A stretch of 64,000 nt of DNA, taken from Niebla homalea. Lineage: Eukaryota; Ascomycota; Lecanoromycetes; Lecanorales; Ramalinaceae. This document shows, piece after piece, positions 35,002 to 45,654 of the stretch (position 1 is its first letter; every line of letters starts with the position of its first letter). The translations under genes were made by a program, and so were the position numbers. The DNA lies in contig JAHGAU010000012.1 of the NCBI GenBank assembly GCA_019925105.1, positions 1,054,001-1,118,000 of the forward strand, in the 5' to 3' direction. The notes under the pieces were generated by a model that saw only the letters and a list, made by a program, of their open reading frames with translations, made no database searches and was not told the origin of the DNA.

Positions 35002-35177
35002 GTAGATCCATTGTGATCAATCGAGTACTGCAACCCATATCTGTCACTTATTGCACCGGCCTCGGAGCTGCGTCTGACACGTCTCAGTGCTCGCCTGGCG
35101 ATAGCAATGAAGCCTCAGGGCCGATTGATGGAGAGAATTACCGGACATGCAAAAGCTTCGGAGAACACATTCGAAAC

Positions 35178-36694
35178 TCACCTCTTGTTCAAGACCTCTT
35201 CAAGCACGGCGACAAACCTTTCGACCTCTTCCTCCGTATTATAGTGAACCATACTGACCCTGATGACTCCATCTTTATCTGCCAGACCAAGGAAGTCATC
35301 CACGAGCCGCTTACTGTAGAAGTGTCCCCATCGACAACCGAAATTGCTCCTGGCCTCAATCGCCTCGACCACCGCTTTGGAACTTCGCCCGTCAACAGTA
35401 AAGCTCACGACAGGCACCCTTTTCTGTTGGCTGCCCTCAAGCGAAGCATCACCATAAATTCTCACATCTGCCCTTTGCTTCAAGAATGTCAAGAGTACGT
35501 TCTGCAGCTTTTCCTCATGGTTGGCGATGCTGTGCCACGTCGCAGCTTTGTCTTGGCCAAAGTATCCGACCACGTCAGGGATGCTTGCAATGAGCTCGTA
35601 GCTGCCACCAGCAAGGCCTAGCTTTGTCGAGAGCGAGTCTCCGGCATGAAAATAATGGCCCAAACTACCCAAAGTCTTCAAGACGGTTGGAGAAGCATAC
35701 AGGATCGCAATGTGTGGGCCATAAACCTGCAAGCCGCGTCAATCAAGGTTGATGCTCCCGCCCACAGCGTGCTCGGCTTAGGGCGGGATATCCCCCAAAG
35801 GTGTCACTTTTGGAGAGCGTACCTTGTACCAACTGAAAGAGTAAAAATCTACGCCCATTTCTTTGACGTCAATCTCCCGATGCGGCGCGAGAGCGACCCC
35901 ATCTACGCACAGCATTGCTCCTGGCACAGAATGCACAGCCTCTGCTATGCCCTTGATGTCGTGAATTCCGCCCAGGACATTGCTTGCGTGGGTGCAAGAC
36001 ACAAATCTCGTCTTTGATGACAGCAGAGGCTTCAAGTTGGAAGGTGTCAGGAGCAGATCGCCATTGGTGCTTTCTGGCTTCCACCATTTGATCTCGTGCC
36101 CTTGCAGCTTGGCAAGCCGGACCCAAGGACTAGTGTTTGCTTCGTGATCAACAGCTGAGAGCACAAATTCGCTGTTCGGCGGAATGTCAAGAACTTGGGA
36201 TAGGTTTGAGAACAATTGGGTGGTCGATGGGCCGATGACTGTAGCAACGTTCCCGGTCCTCAAAGATAAGCCTCAGGAGCGCCGGAGATGATCAAGGGTA
36301 TAAATAAGAGACAAAGGATTGAGGAGCAACATCAACGAGGGTGAGAAACCAGCAGCTGCATACCGATTTCCTCTGGATTGGCATTCATGAAGGCAGCTGC
36401 TGCAGCATTGGCCGCCTCAAATGTTGAAGTTGACTGCTTGGCGACATCATAGGACGCACCAAGCTGCACATTGGTTTCCTCAAGATAGTCTCTGATCCTA
36501 TTTGTATAAATTGGTCACTGATTGCGTGTGGTGGCGTTGTATATAAAGCGAGAGAGCTAGGGGCCCAAGACTTACCTCGAGGAGACAGTGCCAAGCACCT
36601 GACTACCGCCGGCGTTGTCGAAATAAACCTGATGGTTGGCCTTCAAAGCCGGAAAGGCTTCGCGAGCCAGGTCAACATCGAAAGCCGCAGTCAT
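35178..36694 (-). CDS. Cysteine-desulfurase-like PLP enzyme (aminotransferase class V)
   Basis: Exons 36694-36576, 36497-36364, 36271-35823 and 35726-35178 give 416 residues. The fold is fold-type I PLP-dependent. VYFDNAGGSQVLG lies near the N-terminus and GPSTTQLFSNL holds the phosphate-binding loop. VDHEANTSPW has the His that stacks on PLP, CVDGVALAPHREIDV has the Asp, and YSFSWYK has Lys234 as the Schiff-base lysine. The C-terminal domain follows from VYGPHIAILY. The fungal members are called cysteine desulfurase-like, but the mitochondrial Nfs1 persulfide loop is not seen, so substrate is uncertain. Exon 3 start is the only in-phase choice I found and adds about six residues not usual in the family (LSLRTG). 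It lies downstream of the LaeA-like gene on the same strand. Confidence 0.85.
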
Positions 36695-37079
36695 GATCGA
36701 GGATGGCGAGAAGGCGGTGCAATTGTCAATCGGAGGAGTTCCTAAGAGGTACCCCTCGAGCCCCTCTCCCCCTCGCACTTGGTGAAGACGTCACTGCAGG
36801 TAGGCTTGACCCGGAGCTAACCTTGATCAAGCAGGTCAGTCAGTCAGTGCTCGTGATTTGCAAGACCAGTAAGCCTTCTCTCTGCACGAGTCAGTAGATC
36901 AGTGGGCGCATCGTAGTATCGGAACCAGCGCAGATGCCACATGTTTCTGGAGCACGAGAGGACTGCTAGCAATGTTTCCAAATACATGTGGGTGAATTTT
37001 CTACCTCCGCAATTCGACATCGAATCTGGTTGCAATACTTCGTCGACTCGCAAGGAAAGTATCTCAACAACATCAAAGA
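36695..37079. other. Intergenic, nothing recognised
   Basis: A 385-bp spacer between the LaeA-like gene and the PLP enzyme. An apparent 157-codon frame crossing it is the LaeA-like last exons read through into non-coding DNA. Confidence 0.45.
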
Positions 37080-38596
37080 TCAAACGCTTGCAGGCTTGGT
37101 ACCATGGACAGTGTAGCTGATCGTTGCTGGTCAGCTTGTTCCAAGTTCGAGACAAGGGGTAAAGATGAACATACAAATCGAACTGAGCATGAATCTTAGG
37201 GTCTCTGATGTCTTTACGAACATTCGCCAGCAGGCTTTGCACGTCTTCCATCTCCCAACCTAGGAGCTGTGTGAACAGTCTGAGCGAAAAGGCTTCTAAT
37301 CCAGCTTCGATCTGCACCAGGTTCCAAGATCCAACCGTTTTCTTGGAAAAGTCAGCAATTCATCCTCTCCGCATGAAAAGAAATTGTGCGTGGATATTGG
37401 ATACACACCAGATGACTGTCCTTAGCCCAGGGGCCAATAGGCAGTCTGTATTTGTGTACTGTCACGTTCTCGAATCCTGCCTCCTTCATCCTAGGTATAA
37501 TAGGGGGTCAGCTTCACATTTTCAGGTAGATGGGGGATCCGGATCGCCTCGTACGATATAAGTCTTGCGAGACCTGGACAATATTTGATAAAATGTCTGG
37601 AATCTACTTACCATCCCTCGAGTTTCGGGCCTGGAGATGGCTCTCGGGAAAAAGTGCGGCTGCCATTGCCGTGTCAGTATCTCCCTATGGGGACCAATTC
37701 AAGAGTAGTGGAACAATTTACGTACGAGGCCTGTAGTAATTCCTTGATCCATATACTGACCTGATGCTCTGGTTTCAGTGAGCCATCCCTAGGTAGTAAG
37801 CCGAGTCAGCTTCGCTTTCTCGAGCGAAATAAGGAGTAAACATTGCTTTTTCGATTTTGAAACGTGGTCAACATCGGCCGACACGATATTAACCCCCCTG
37901 GACATTGACACAATTGACTGAAACATGTCTGAGATCTACTTACTCGGAATAGTAGTCCAAGTCGAAATCTTGGAACTCCGCGATTCCCCCCGGAGTCAGG
38001 CCATCGAAGGCTTGCTTGACGAGGTTGGGCCAATCCTTGATAGCAGCTGCAAGGTAACGGGCATGGACGAAATCGAATTGATCGCGAAACGCCCAGGTCT
38101 CTTCTGCATCGTCGATTTCGAATCTGACATTCCCGGGCACCCTGGCATGACACTCAGCTCGAGCGGTCGCCATCTATGTGGATGTGTCCACTTACCAGGA
38201 GGGCTGAATGGGACTGAGATCTGTTCCAACAATTTCTGCTTCGGGATTTTCGTCGGCCATCTCGATAGCCCACATACCCGTGCCTGTGCCAATGTCCAAG
38301 ATCTTTTTGGGAGGCTTTGCAAAAGTCGCATCGAATAACCTCATGTTCATCGAAATCTTCAACATGTTGTGTGTCAGGTCCAAGCGATCGAGCTCGGATT
38401 CGTCATTAGGCATGACATAATTTCCGTCCTTGAAGGCATGATATCGCCTCCCGTTCTCCATGGGATAATTCTCAATGCTGCTGGTCAAGGATGCGGTGTA
38501 CCTGGAGCTTGCGGCGTCGTCATCTATACCAAACTCGGAATCTTCATAGAGATTCGGATCCGCTTCGATGGCATTATTTGGGGTATGTGCGGCCAT
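37080..38596 (-). CDS. LaeA-like SAM-dependent methyltransferase
   Basis: Seven exons: 38596-38196, 38141-37944, 37788-37726, 37659-37612, 37490-37409, 37341-37175 and 37116-37080. They total exactly 331 residues. The class I methyltransferase core has motif I ILDIGTGTGMWAIEM (glycines 103-107), VGTDLSPIQPSW, FEIDDAEETW and the post-motif GGIAEFQDFDLDYYSEDGSL. The tail (PSPGPKLEGWMKEAGFENVT and LPIGPWAKD, ending IHAQFDFYTVHG) matches the LaeA-like fungal group. The velvet-complex regulator LaeA controls secondary metabolism and development. This protein is a relative, and whether it is LaeA itself or one of its paralogues cannot be settled here. Several exons are very short (48 and 63 nt), so automatic models will probably truncate it. 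Confidence 0.9.
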
Positions 38597-39552
38597 GCTG
38601 AATTGTGCGTCTCCTTTGACGCGAGCCCCTAATGCTTAACACGTGAGGCAGACACTGGTTCAATGCTTCTTGATCTTACTACTATTCTTATTCGAATTTT
38701 ACGAACGAGATATGGGGTACAGCAGGCTTAATTGTTGACAGAACGAGATACACCAAATGCAGGATTGAACGGCAGATAGGAAGGGTAGGAAGGTAGCGAG
38801 GCTTGAGGAGTGTGGATCGAACTCAGCAGAGGCAGGATGAGGTGCAACTAGCAAGTCAAGAAGGGACTGAAGGATTCGCAACCCCTCAAATGCACCTGTT
38901 GGATTTCTCAACGTCTTACTTTCAATGACATCGGGTCATGGACGAGACGTGCCGTGGCAGGCCAAGCGCGGGCAGCGGACGAGGCCAAGGCATTCTCCGA
39001 ACGAGGGTCTTTTTCGTGGACCGCTTTAGTGAGCCTTTACTCTCTAGAGCGGCATCATCTTTGACAACCGATTGCACCAAGAGGCAGGGGGGGCCTGAGG
39101 AGAGTAGCCTGAGTGGCCTCAGGGAGAAGCCGATGGTGTCATGCGGGGTGCAAAGTGCCCGGCTTGCATGCGCTTACCCTCTTCTCAATCTAGCCTTACC
39201 ATCCTTGAATTCTCTCTCCTTAGTCCATTGTAGCGAGAGTAGTCATATGGCTCCTGACGTTGACACCCGAGCACCCGAGACACCTGAGACACCCGAGACA
39301 CCCTCGGTAACGGAGAATAGATAGAGCGACCGGGGGCCGGGCCTGATTCCAGAATCCAGAACGAGAGTAGCGCTGACGAAGAAGGTGCTAGCATTTTTCT
39401 AAACTGCAATTCAACCTCTCTACATTCTTCCATTGAACTGGTTCACTGGGTCTCAGGATAAGGATGATTGCGCCGGAGATTTGCTAGCAAGCAAAGAGCA
39501 CTTGTTGCCACCATCCACCTTTCCTCCACAGCCTCACCCAAAGTCAGCCAAG
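38597..39552. other. Divergent promoter region, no gene recognised
   Basis: This 956-bp spacer lies between the LaeA-like gene and the Sec14 gene. A short direct repeat of 9-10 bp (ACACCCGAG-type units) lies at about 39263-39303. Otherwise nothing was recognised. Confidence 0.45.
39263..39303 (+). repeat. Short tandem repeat, ~9-10 bp units
   Basis: Four imperfect copies of a CACCCGAGA-like unit stand in a row in the divergent spacer. It is probably slippage-derived; no function is indicated. Confidence 0.6.
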
Positions 39553-41095
39553 ATGAACATCACACCAGATGCCTCAGCTGCAAAGCCAGAGACGCGGCTC
39601 AAGGGCCATCTGGGCCACTTGACCAAGGAAGAGCAAGCTGCCTTTACTACTTTCAAAGAGCTCGCTACAAAGGAGGGTTACTACACACCGGCTACCGCCA
39701 CCTCGAAAGCCAGCCATGACGATGGTACGATGATGTATGCCATCAATCCCGATCGTCTACCCATGATTCTTCTGATAACTGCTCAGCCGGTACATACGAG
39801 CTCGCAGATTCGTGCCGCAAGACGCCTTTGCTCAATTCAAGGATACGGAGATCTGGCGGAAGCAAAATGATCTCGAGGCCTTGTATGAAAAGATCGATAT
39901 CAGTGATTACTGGGAATCCCGGGGGGTTGTGAGTCCAAGGCAGCTAGCGCTGGCTCATTGTCCACGGCTTATATCCGGTCTAGTATCCACAATGGACAGG
40001 TCGACGAGATAAGCGCGGCATCCCAGTGTACATGTACGAGGTCGGGAAATTGGATTCCAAGAAAATGGTCGCCTACACATCCGCCACCTCCAAGTCCAAA
40101 GCAAAGGGTCCCTCTCCCACAAAGATGCTTCGCCTCTTCGCCCTCTATGAAAATCTCACTCGCTTCGTCATGCCCCTCTGTACCGCTGCTCCCGGAAGAC
40201 CGAATCCAGAGACCCCGGTCGACCAGTCAAACAACATTGTTGATGTCTCCAAGGTCGGCTTGAAGCAATTCTGGAACCTCAAAAGTCACATGCAGGATGC
40301 CAGTCAATTAGCCACCGCTCACTATCCCGAGACTCTTGACAGAATCTTCGTGAGCAATCCTCGGCCACCTTCTCGTGAGTCTAACTTGCTGATGTTTCAT
40401 GCTAGATCCTCGGTGCCCCCGCCTTCTTTCCTACAGTCTGGAGTTGGATCAAGCGTTGGTTCGATCCCATCACTACCTCCAAGATCTTCATCCTTTCTCA
40501 TCACCAAGTCCTCCCAACCCTCTCCCAATTCATTGACGTCGAGGACATTCCTCAAAAATACGGGGGTAAGCTGAGGTTTGAGTGTGGGGACATGCCCAAT
40601 CTGGATCCTGCCCTGCGCGATTGCCTTACCATCGCTCCTGGCCAAGACACCGAACGGTACTTCCTCACAGCTCCGGTCCGCTGGCTGGATGCGGGCAATG
40701 ATGGCGAGATGAGCGCAATAGGGGTCGGGAGTATAGACGGCAAGCTGCGTAAGGAGCACGTAGCTACCCTGCATTCGCTGGCGACTCGGGTAGCAACACA
40801 TTCGGAACGCATCGCTCTTTCACGAGCTGCCACCCAGCAGTCCACCCGACCCGTCTCGCAGGCTCCAACCTCGAATCCAGCAACGTCCATTGCTGGGACG
40901 TCTAGTCGTCCAACGAGCTTGCATCCTGATGCCGTACATGATCCCATGACCGCCCCACTCAATCATGCAGCAGTGTCCAATGGCGTGCCGCCGGAGAAAA
41001 TTGCTATGCCACCACCACCGACAGAACTGGATAGGCAAAAGACCGAGTACATGACACCGGCAAGTGATCCATCCGAGTTGAAGACACTCTCGTAG
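39553..41095 (+). CDS. Sec14-like CRAL-TRIO lipid-transfer protein
   Basis: Exons 39553-39734, 39787-39928, 39984-40349 and 40406-41095 give 459 residues. The CRAL-TRIO N-terminal helices contain RYIRARRFVPQDAFAQFKDT, and the lipid-binding domain contains YPQWTGRRDKRGIPVYMYEV, HYPETLDRIFILGAPAFFPT and HHQVLPTLSQFIDVEDIPQK. These proteins exchange phosphatidylinositol with other lipids at Golgi or plasma membrane. After the domain there is a long low-complexity tail rich in Ser, Thr and Pro (from about residue 330), ending without a membrane anchor. First donor GTATGC follows a MATCH-phase codon split (AT|C), and the resulting sequence restores the family helix. Start chosen at the first Met after a non-conserved leader. 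Confidence 0.9.
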
Positions 41096-42651
41096 GCATT
41101 CTCAACCCCCGCACCCTTCCAGTCATCTTCTGGAACGGATCAGAGGGAGAAGTGGGTTGGCTGGTCTTGAATTACGAAGGAAATCCGTCTTCTCCCACGT
41201 CTGTTCCTGGTAAGGCGACACCTAGATACCTAGATTCCATCAAACGTGAGAAAGACATAGACTTTGCAAGCCCATGAATCCCCGATGTGCGCTGTTGCCA
41301 TTTCCTCGGCCCAAGAAGCTGGTGGTCAAAGTGTTTGCATTCACCAGAATCCCCGCTTTTCGTCCTATTCAACAAGCGATTCATTTACACACATTCCCGC
41401 ATGTCTCGTCTCCCTAGATCCGGGCACCGGACCAGTCATAAGTGCAGACGTGACCACGCTGCGACTGCCTCCAATACCGGCTGACCTTGGGCGTGGGTCT
41501 GCTTCAGCAAGCCCGGCGCCGCGGACATGGCGCAATCCCAAGAGGGCGATTGTCCGTGCATCTTCCCTGACAGGTCTGTGCGGCGAGAAAACCGGTGGCA
41601 GATAACAGGTTGGATGTGATGTGATGTCCAGACTCCAGACCCGAATCCTCGGGCTCGTATAGGTCAAGCACTCCGCAGGAGCAGCAGGGATACCTCTTTT
41701 CCCTTTGCCACGAGGCAGCCAAGCAAGGGATACCTCTTTTCCCTTTGCCACGAGGCAGCCAAGCAAGGGATGCCCGGGTCCCGATTTTGAAAGGGTTTGC
41801 CAGCCGGATCTCCCTCGTGATTAGTTCAAGGCTCGTAGCTTTGTCTCCTTATCAGAGTAGAATAGTGCCCAAGAGGACATACATCTGCACGCGCGCTCAG
41901 ACCCCCCCAGAGGTTGATAGGCTGATCTGGTTGGGACCCTTTTGAGCATACCAGGTAAGTCCGGGCAAAGAGAGACACAAGCCGGTTCTCCTGGTCTCGA
42001 TCGACCTTGTGAAGCTGTTTTGGTGGCTGATATTGGTTATCAACAGTCATTCAGCCAAACAAAATCTTCACGAGCACTTATGTTCGGGGGTCCTCCGTGC
42101 GGGATGTCTAGTCTATCTGTATGGACAGGAGGCTGGAGGCAAGCTCAGGTCTCGTTGCCACTCTCAATCTTCATCGGCAATCTGAGGGAATGGCGAAAGA
42201 GAGATATTGCCGTCGACGCGGTGGTCTTGAAGAGCATGAGATAGCAGCTAGAATTGGAGTTTCGAAGAGGGAGGGTAATGGCGATAATGATGATAACAGA
42301 AGATGACACTGATAGGGCCTCGACCAAGACTGGCCGTGATATGCATGAACGGGCATCGAGTCCCCTTTCTTTTGAAGTGTTTGTTTCATTCTTGTTTGAA
42401 TGGTATGGGCAAGCTAGGTATCACCTTACCCAGCTCGTCCAAATAGCCAATCAATCACAGAGCTAGCTAAGCAATTTCACTCTCATATATTCTCAGGCCA
42501 GTTGGGTGAAGAGGTAAATATGTACGCCTCAATAATCGGCAAAAGGCGTCAAAGTCTTCATTCGGATAGGATGGCCTCCAAGGATGGCCTTTCGAATGCT
42601 AGAGTCTCGATAGACGTATAAGGATATGTCGGACATGAAAAGGCAAGATGT
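41096..42651. other. 1.56-kb intergenic, convergent genes
   Basis: No supported gene. The region holds the exact 40-bp duplication at 41687-41766. Open frames in all six frames are short and contain no recognisable domain. Confidence 0.45.
41687..41766. repeat. Perfect 40-bp tandem duplication
   Basis: Bases 41687-41726 are repeated without change at 41727-41766. A third copy starts (GGGAT) and then diverges. The arrangement suggests a very recent duplication or replication slippage. Confidence 0.9.
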
Positions 42652-43925
42652 TCAAGCTATCTCCTGAAGCGAGCCACCTTCTTTCGCACTCTGCAGCATG
42701 GCGTACGTCACTTTCAGATCCATGAGTGCTTCTCGTGGCTCCCCTCTAGCCTCTATATGCCCATTCTTGATGCCTTTGGCAAAGACTGCCAATTCTCGAT
42801 TGCGCCCATTCTCCCTCTGAAATGTTGCTGTCTTAGACACCTTGGTCTCCCCTTCGCCACCTGCGGTTAAGGTGACAGTAGTTGGCGTTATGGTCACAGA
42901 GCCTTTGTCGGTCACAATGTGAATGTCGAAAGCGTTAGAGAATCTAGTGCCGTAGGAAATACTGAGAAGGCCACTGTTGCCATTCGCGATCTGGATCAGG
43001 GCGCTCAGAGTGTCCTTGGGGGCCAGTCCTTCTTGAGCAAGCCCTGGGAATGCTACGACTCTCGTGATGGATTCGTCTACGACGGATAGGAGAAATCGTA
43101 GGGCTGCAATGAAATGCATAGCGCCATCGAGCAATAACCCTTCATCTTGAACAGCATTACGTCTCCTAGAGAGTAAAAATGATGAGAATCATCCAGCATC
43201 GATGGGACTGGGGCGTCTCACCAAAGAGTCTGATGCATCACATTACGTTCATCGACCAGGCCATGCAAGCGAAGACTAAACGTCTGCACACGACCTTCGA
43301 TTTGCTTCAACTTATGCCGGCCAAAGAGGATTGGTCCTATGAAGCGGGCTCGTTCGCCCACACTCCACAAGGCAACGTCATCTTGAGCATCATACCATTT
43401 CAGCAGACCCTCGACAATCTCGACAGTGTTGGCTGTCGGTCTCTCACTGAGGACATGCTTCCCTGCCTTGAGAGCGCGATGTACGATCTTGGGCTGCACC
43501 GAGACGGGGAGGGCAATGGTGACGGCTTGTATGTCATCTCGACGGAGCAGATCATCCAAAGACCGTGATTCTTGCACCGCGTCATCGTAGAATGCGTCCA
43601 CTTCGACCCTGCTGGCGAGAGCTTCGGCAGATGCTTGTGAACTAGAGTATACCGCCTTCAGCTTCAGATCTGGACATGCTTCGATGGAAGGGAGTAATTC
43701 TGAGCCAGGATGTCAGCCACCCATGACAAAGGCAAGGGAAAGCTTCAATAGCCTGTCGAAGGTTATCGAGCACCACCTTGTGCAACATCATCCGCTCCAA
43801 GAAGAGCTATACCAATAGCCTAGATAACAGGCGGAGTCAGTATTGCCTGAGACGTAGACAAGACTTCCAAGACAGTGACAAACTGGGTGAATCGTCTTTG
43901 GGATCGACTTACCATCGCGTTCCCT
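42652..43925 (-). CDS. Gfo/Idh/MocA-family NAD(P)-dependent oxidoreductase
   Basis: Exons 43925-43923 (only the ATG), 43819-43777, 43699-43222 and 43165-42652 give 345 residues. The Rossmann start AIGIALLGADDVAQ replaces the usual GxGxxA; the second Gly is Asp. The family EKP motif reads ERP at 101-103, with Arg for the cofactor/catalytic Lys. The Asp/His motif LLLDGAMHFIAALRFL is present. Such proteins oxidise or reduce sugars, inositols or related polyols. The two changes at cofactor positions make catalytic competence uncertain, while the fold appears complete. The one-codon first exon is supported by a consensus GTAAGT donor, an in-frame TAG upstream, and a good CTAG acceptor. Confidence 0.85.
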
Positions 43926-45654
43926 CCTTGAAGGCAAATCTAATGCTGATCAGGGACCTTGGGATAGACAGCTGAGACCACGGCGAGGTAGACTCTGGTG
44001 CATGGACATTACTAGCAGCTCCGAAGCTGGCCTCATTTAACATTTCGTACGAGCGGCCGGGGATGATCGGTAACTTCAGATCTGGATAAGGCAAAAGGTC
44101 AAGTGGAAAGCGCCGAAAGGAAAGGTCGTGAGATGGCAGCTGTCAGATCTGCTTCTACAGCTGTCAGTGGTCCAAACCGCTTGATCGTTGGCGGCGGTGC
44201 TTGCTCGCTTCTTGTTCTCTCTCAATTGTACCAATGACGACAGGTAAAATCGCAGCACTGATCGGCATACGTGCCCAAGCGAACCCCAAAGGCCTAAAGG
44301 AAGCCCCATCTCCCGAAGAGTTGGAGCCCGTGTGTACGGGGCACGTATTGTTGATGCCCTGCTGTTGGCTAGTGATGGCTCTTGAGGCACAGGTGCTGCA
44401 TGCACGCTCAGATTAACTGCAAGACCTCTCACCGTCCTGGAAGGAAAGAGGGGGAGTATGTGTGATTACGCAGGTCTGGATGGTACATCGGGTAAGTACC
44501 ACCGATATCTTGGATGCTCTACATTCAGAGGCGACCACCACAATCGGTCAGATATATGATGTGAATGCCGCACATGCCGAGAGATGAAAAGGCCACCCGA
44601 TTGGCCCTGGGGTACATTTCACATCGCTTTCTCGCAACTGAATCTTGGACCAGCTTTAGCTGCAGAATCTTGGTATCGGTAAAAGACCATCGACAAAGGT
44701 ACAAGAGGCTGAAAGCCGGAAGCCAAGTTCAAAGGCGCTGCTTTCGAAAGAGTGATTCCCCCTTGATACTGGCTGAGCCTATGACGAAAGGGTTAATCTT
44801 TGCAGACCTAGACGATTACGGCCAATTGCTTGTACGATGATCCAAAAGATCGGACTTGCCCGCTTCTTATCCTCCTGGGACGTTGCAGGAGAGAGTCTCC
44901 GTATAACTCTCTGATATCATACGACTTCCGCTCCGGGTGATTCCAGTTGGATCCTATACGCCGAGCATTACGAGGCTTATGCAAGGTGACATAGATCAGC
45001 AAGCAGAGGAAATGTGACTTGATCAGATCTGGAAAGTCGGTCTTGCTTGACTTGACTGAGATCTGGCGGCGTTGGTCAGCTGACACCTGACAGCGGACAC
45101 TGGTGACGCTTCACCCTTGGGACTTTGATTATCAAAGTATGTCGTGTCGGAGAACGCTCCGTAGACCGTGGTACGATAGCACATGGACGCTGAGGTAATC
45201 ATGAGATTGGATGGAAGTACACATTCACATCTGTAGCCAGTAGGCCGAAATCGGATATCGTCCTTGGTGTCCATGGTGTGTCCATGGTGCCGCGGAAGTT
45301 TCCAAGATCACCCAATTCCCTGCATGTCAAAGCCACTAGATAGATAGGCGCCTCAGTACCGCATCAGATCTCGACCAATCTTCCTACCTAGCCCTTGCAG
45401 CGAGCTGGCCGTTCCATTGGCGCAAATTGGCGAGGATCAGCTTTGGGAATCGGCTATTGACCTTGCCCGCCTCTCCACCGTCAACATGTGCATATGATAT
45501 ACCAGCGCCCTGACCAACTGCCAACGCCAGCGAGCACTACCAATCCAAACAGTTCGCTAGGGATTGCCAGCCACGTTCCCTCCTACCTAGTATGTGCCCG
45601 ACTCGACTCCATCTGATCAAGCCATGAAGATGATCGCATCGCTGATGTACCGCA
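43926..45654. other. 1.73-kb intergenic, no gene recognised
   Basis: This spacer is on the promoter side of the oxidoreductase and the 3' side of MCM5. A small direct repeat TCCATGGTGTG lies at about 45268-45289. No RNA gene or domain-bearing frame was seen. Confidence 0.45.

Noticed and set aside
36844..37079. Extension of the LaeA-like C-terminus beyond residue 331
   Set aside because: The long frame 36844-37317 includes intron 37117-37174. Removing it by the GTATGT...TCAG splice gives the family-like end FDFYTVHG and a stop at 37080.
40441..40470. tRNA-like B box (GGTTCGATCCC) on the plus strand
   Set aside because: It lies inside the conserved Sec14 coding exon, with no cloverleaf or A box at the right distance.
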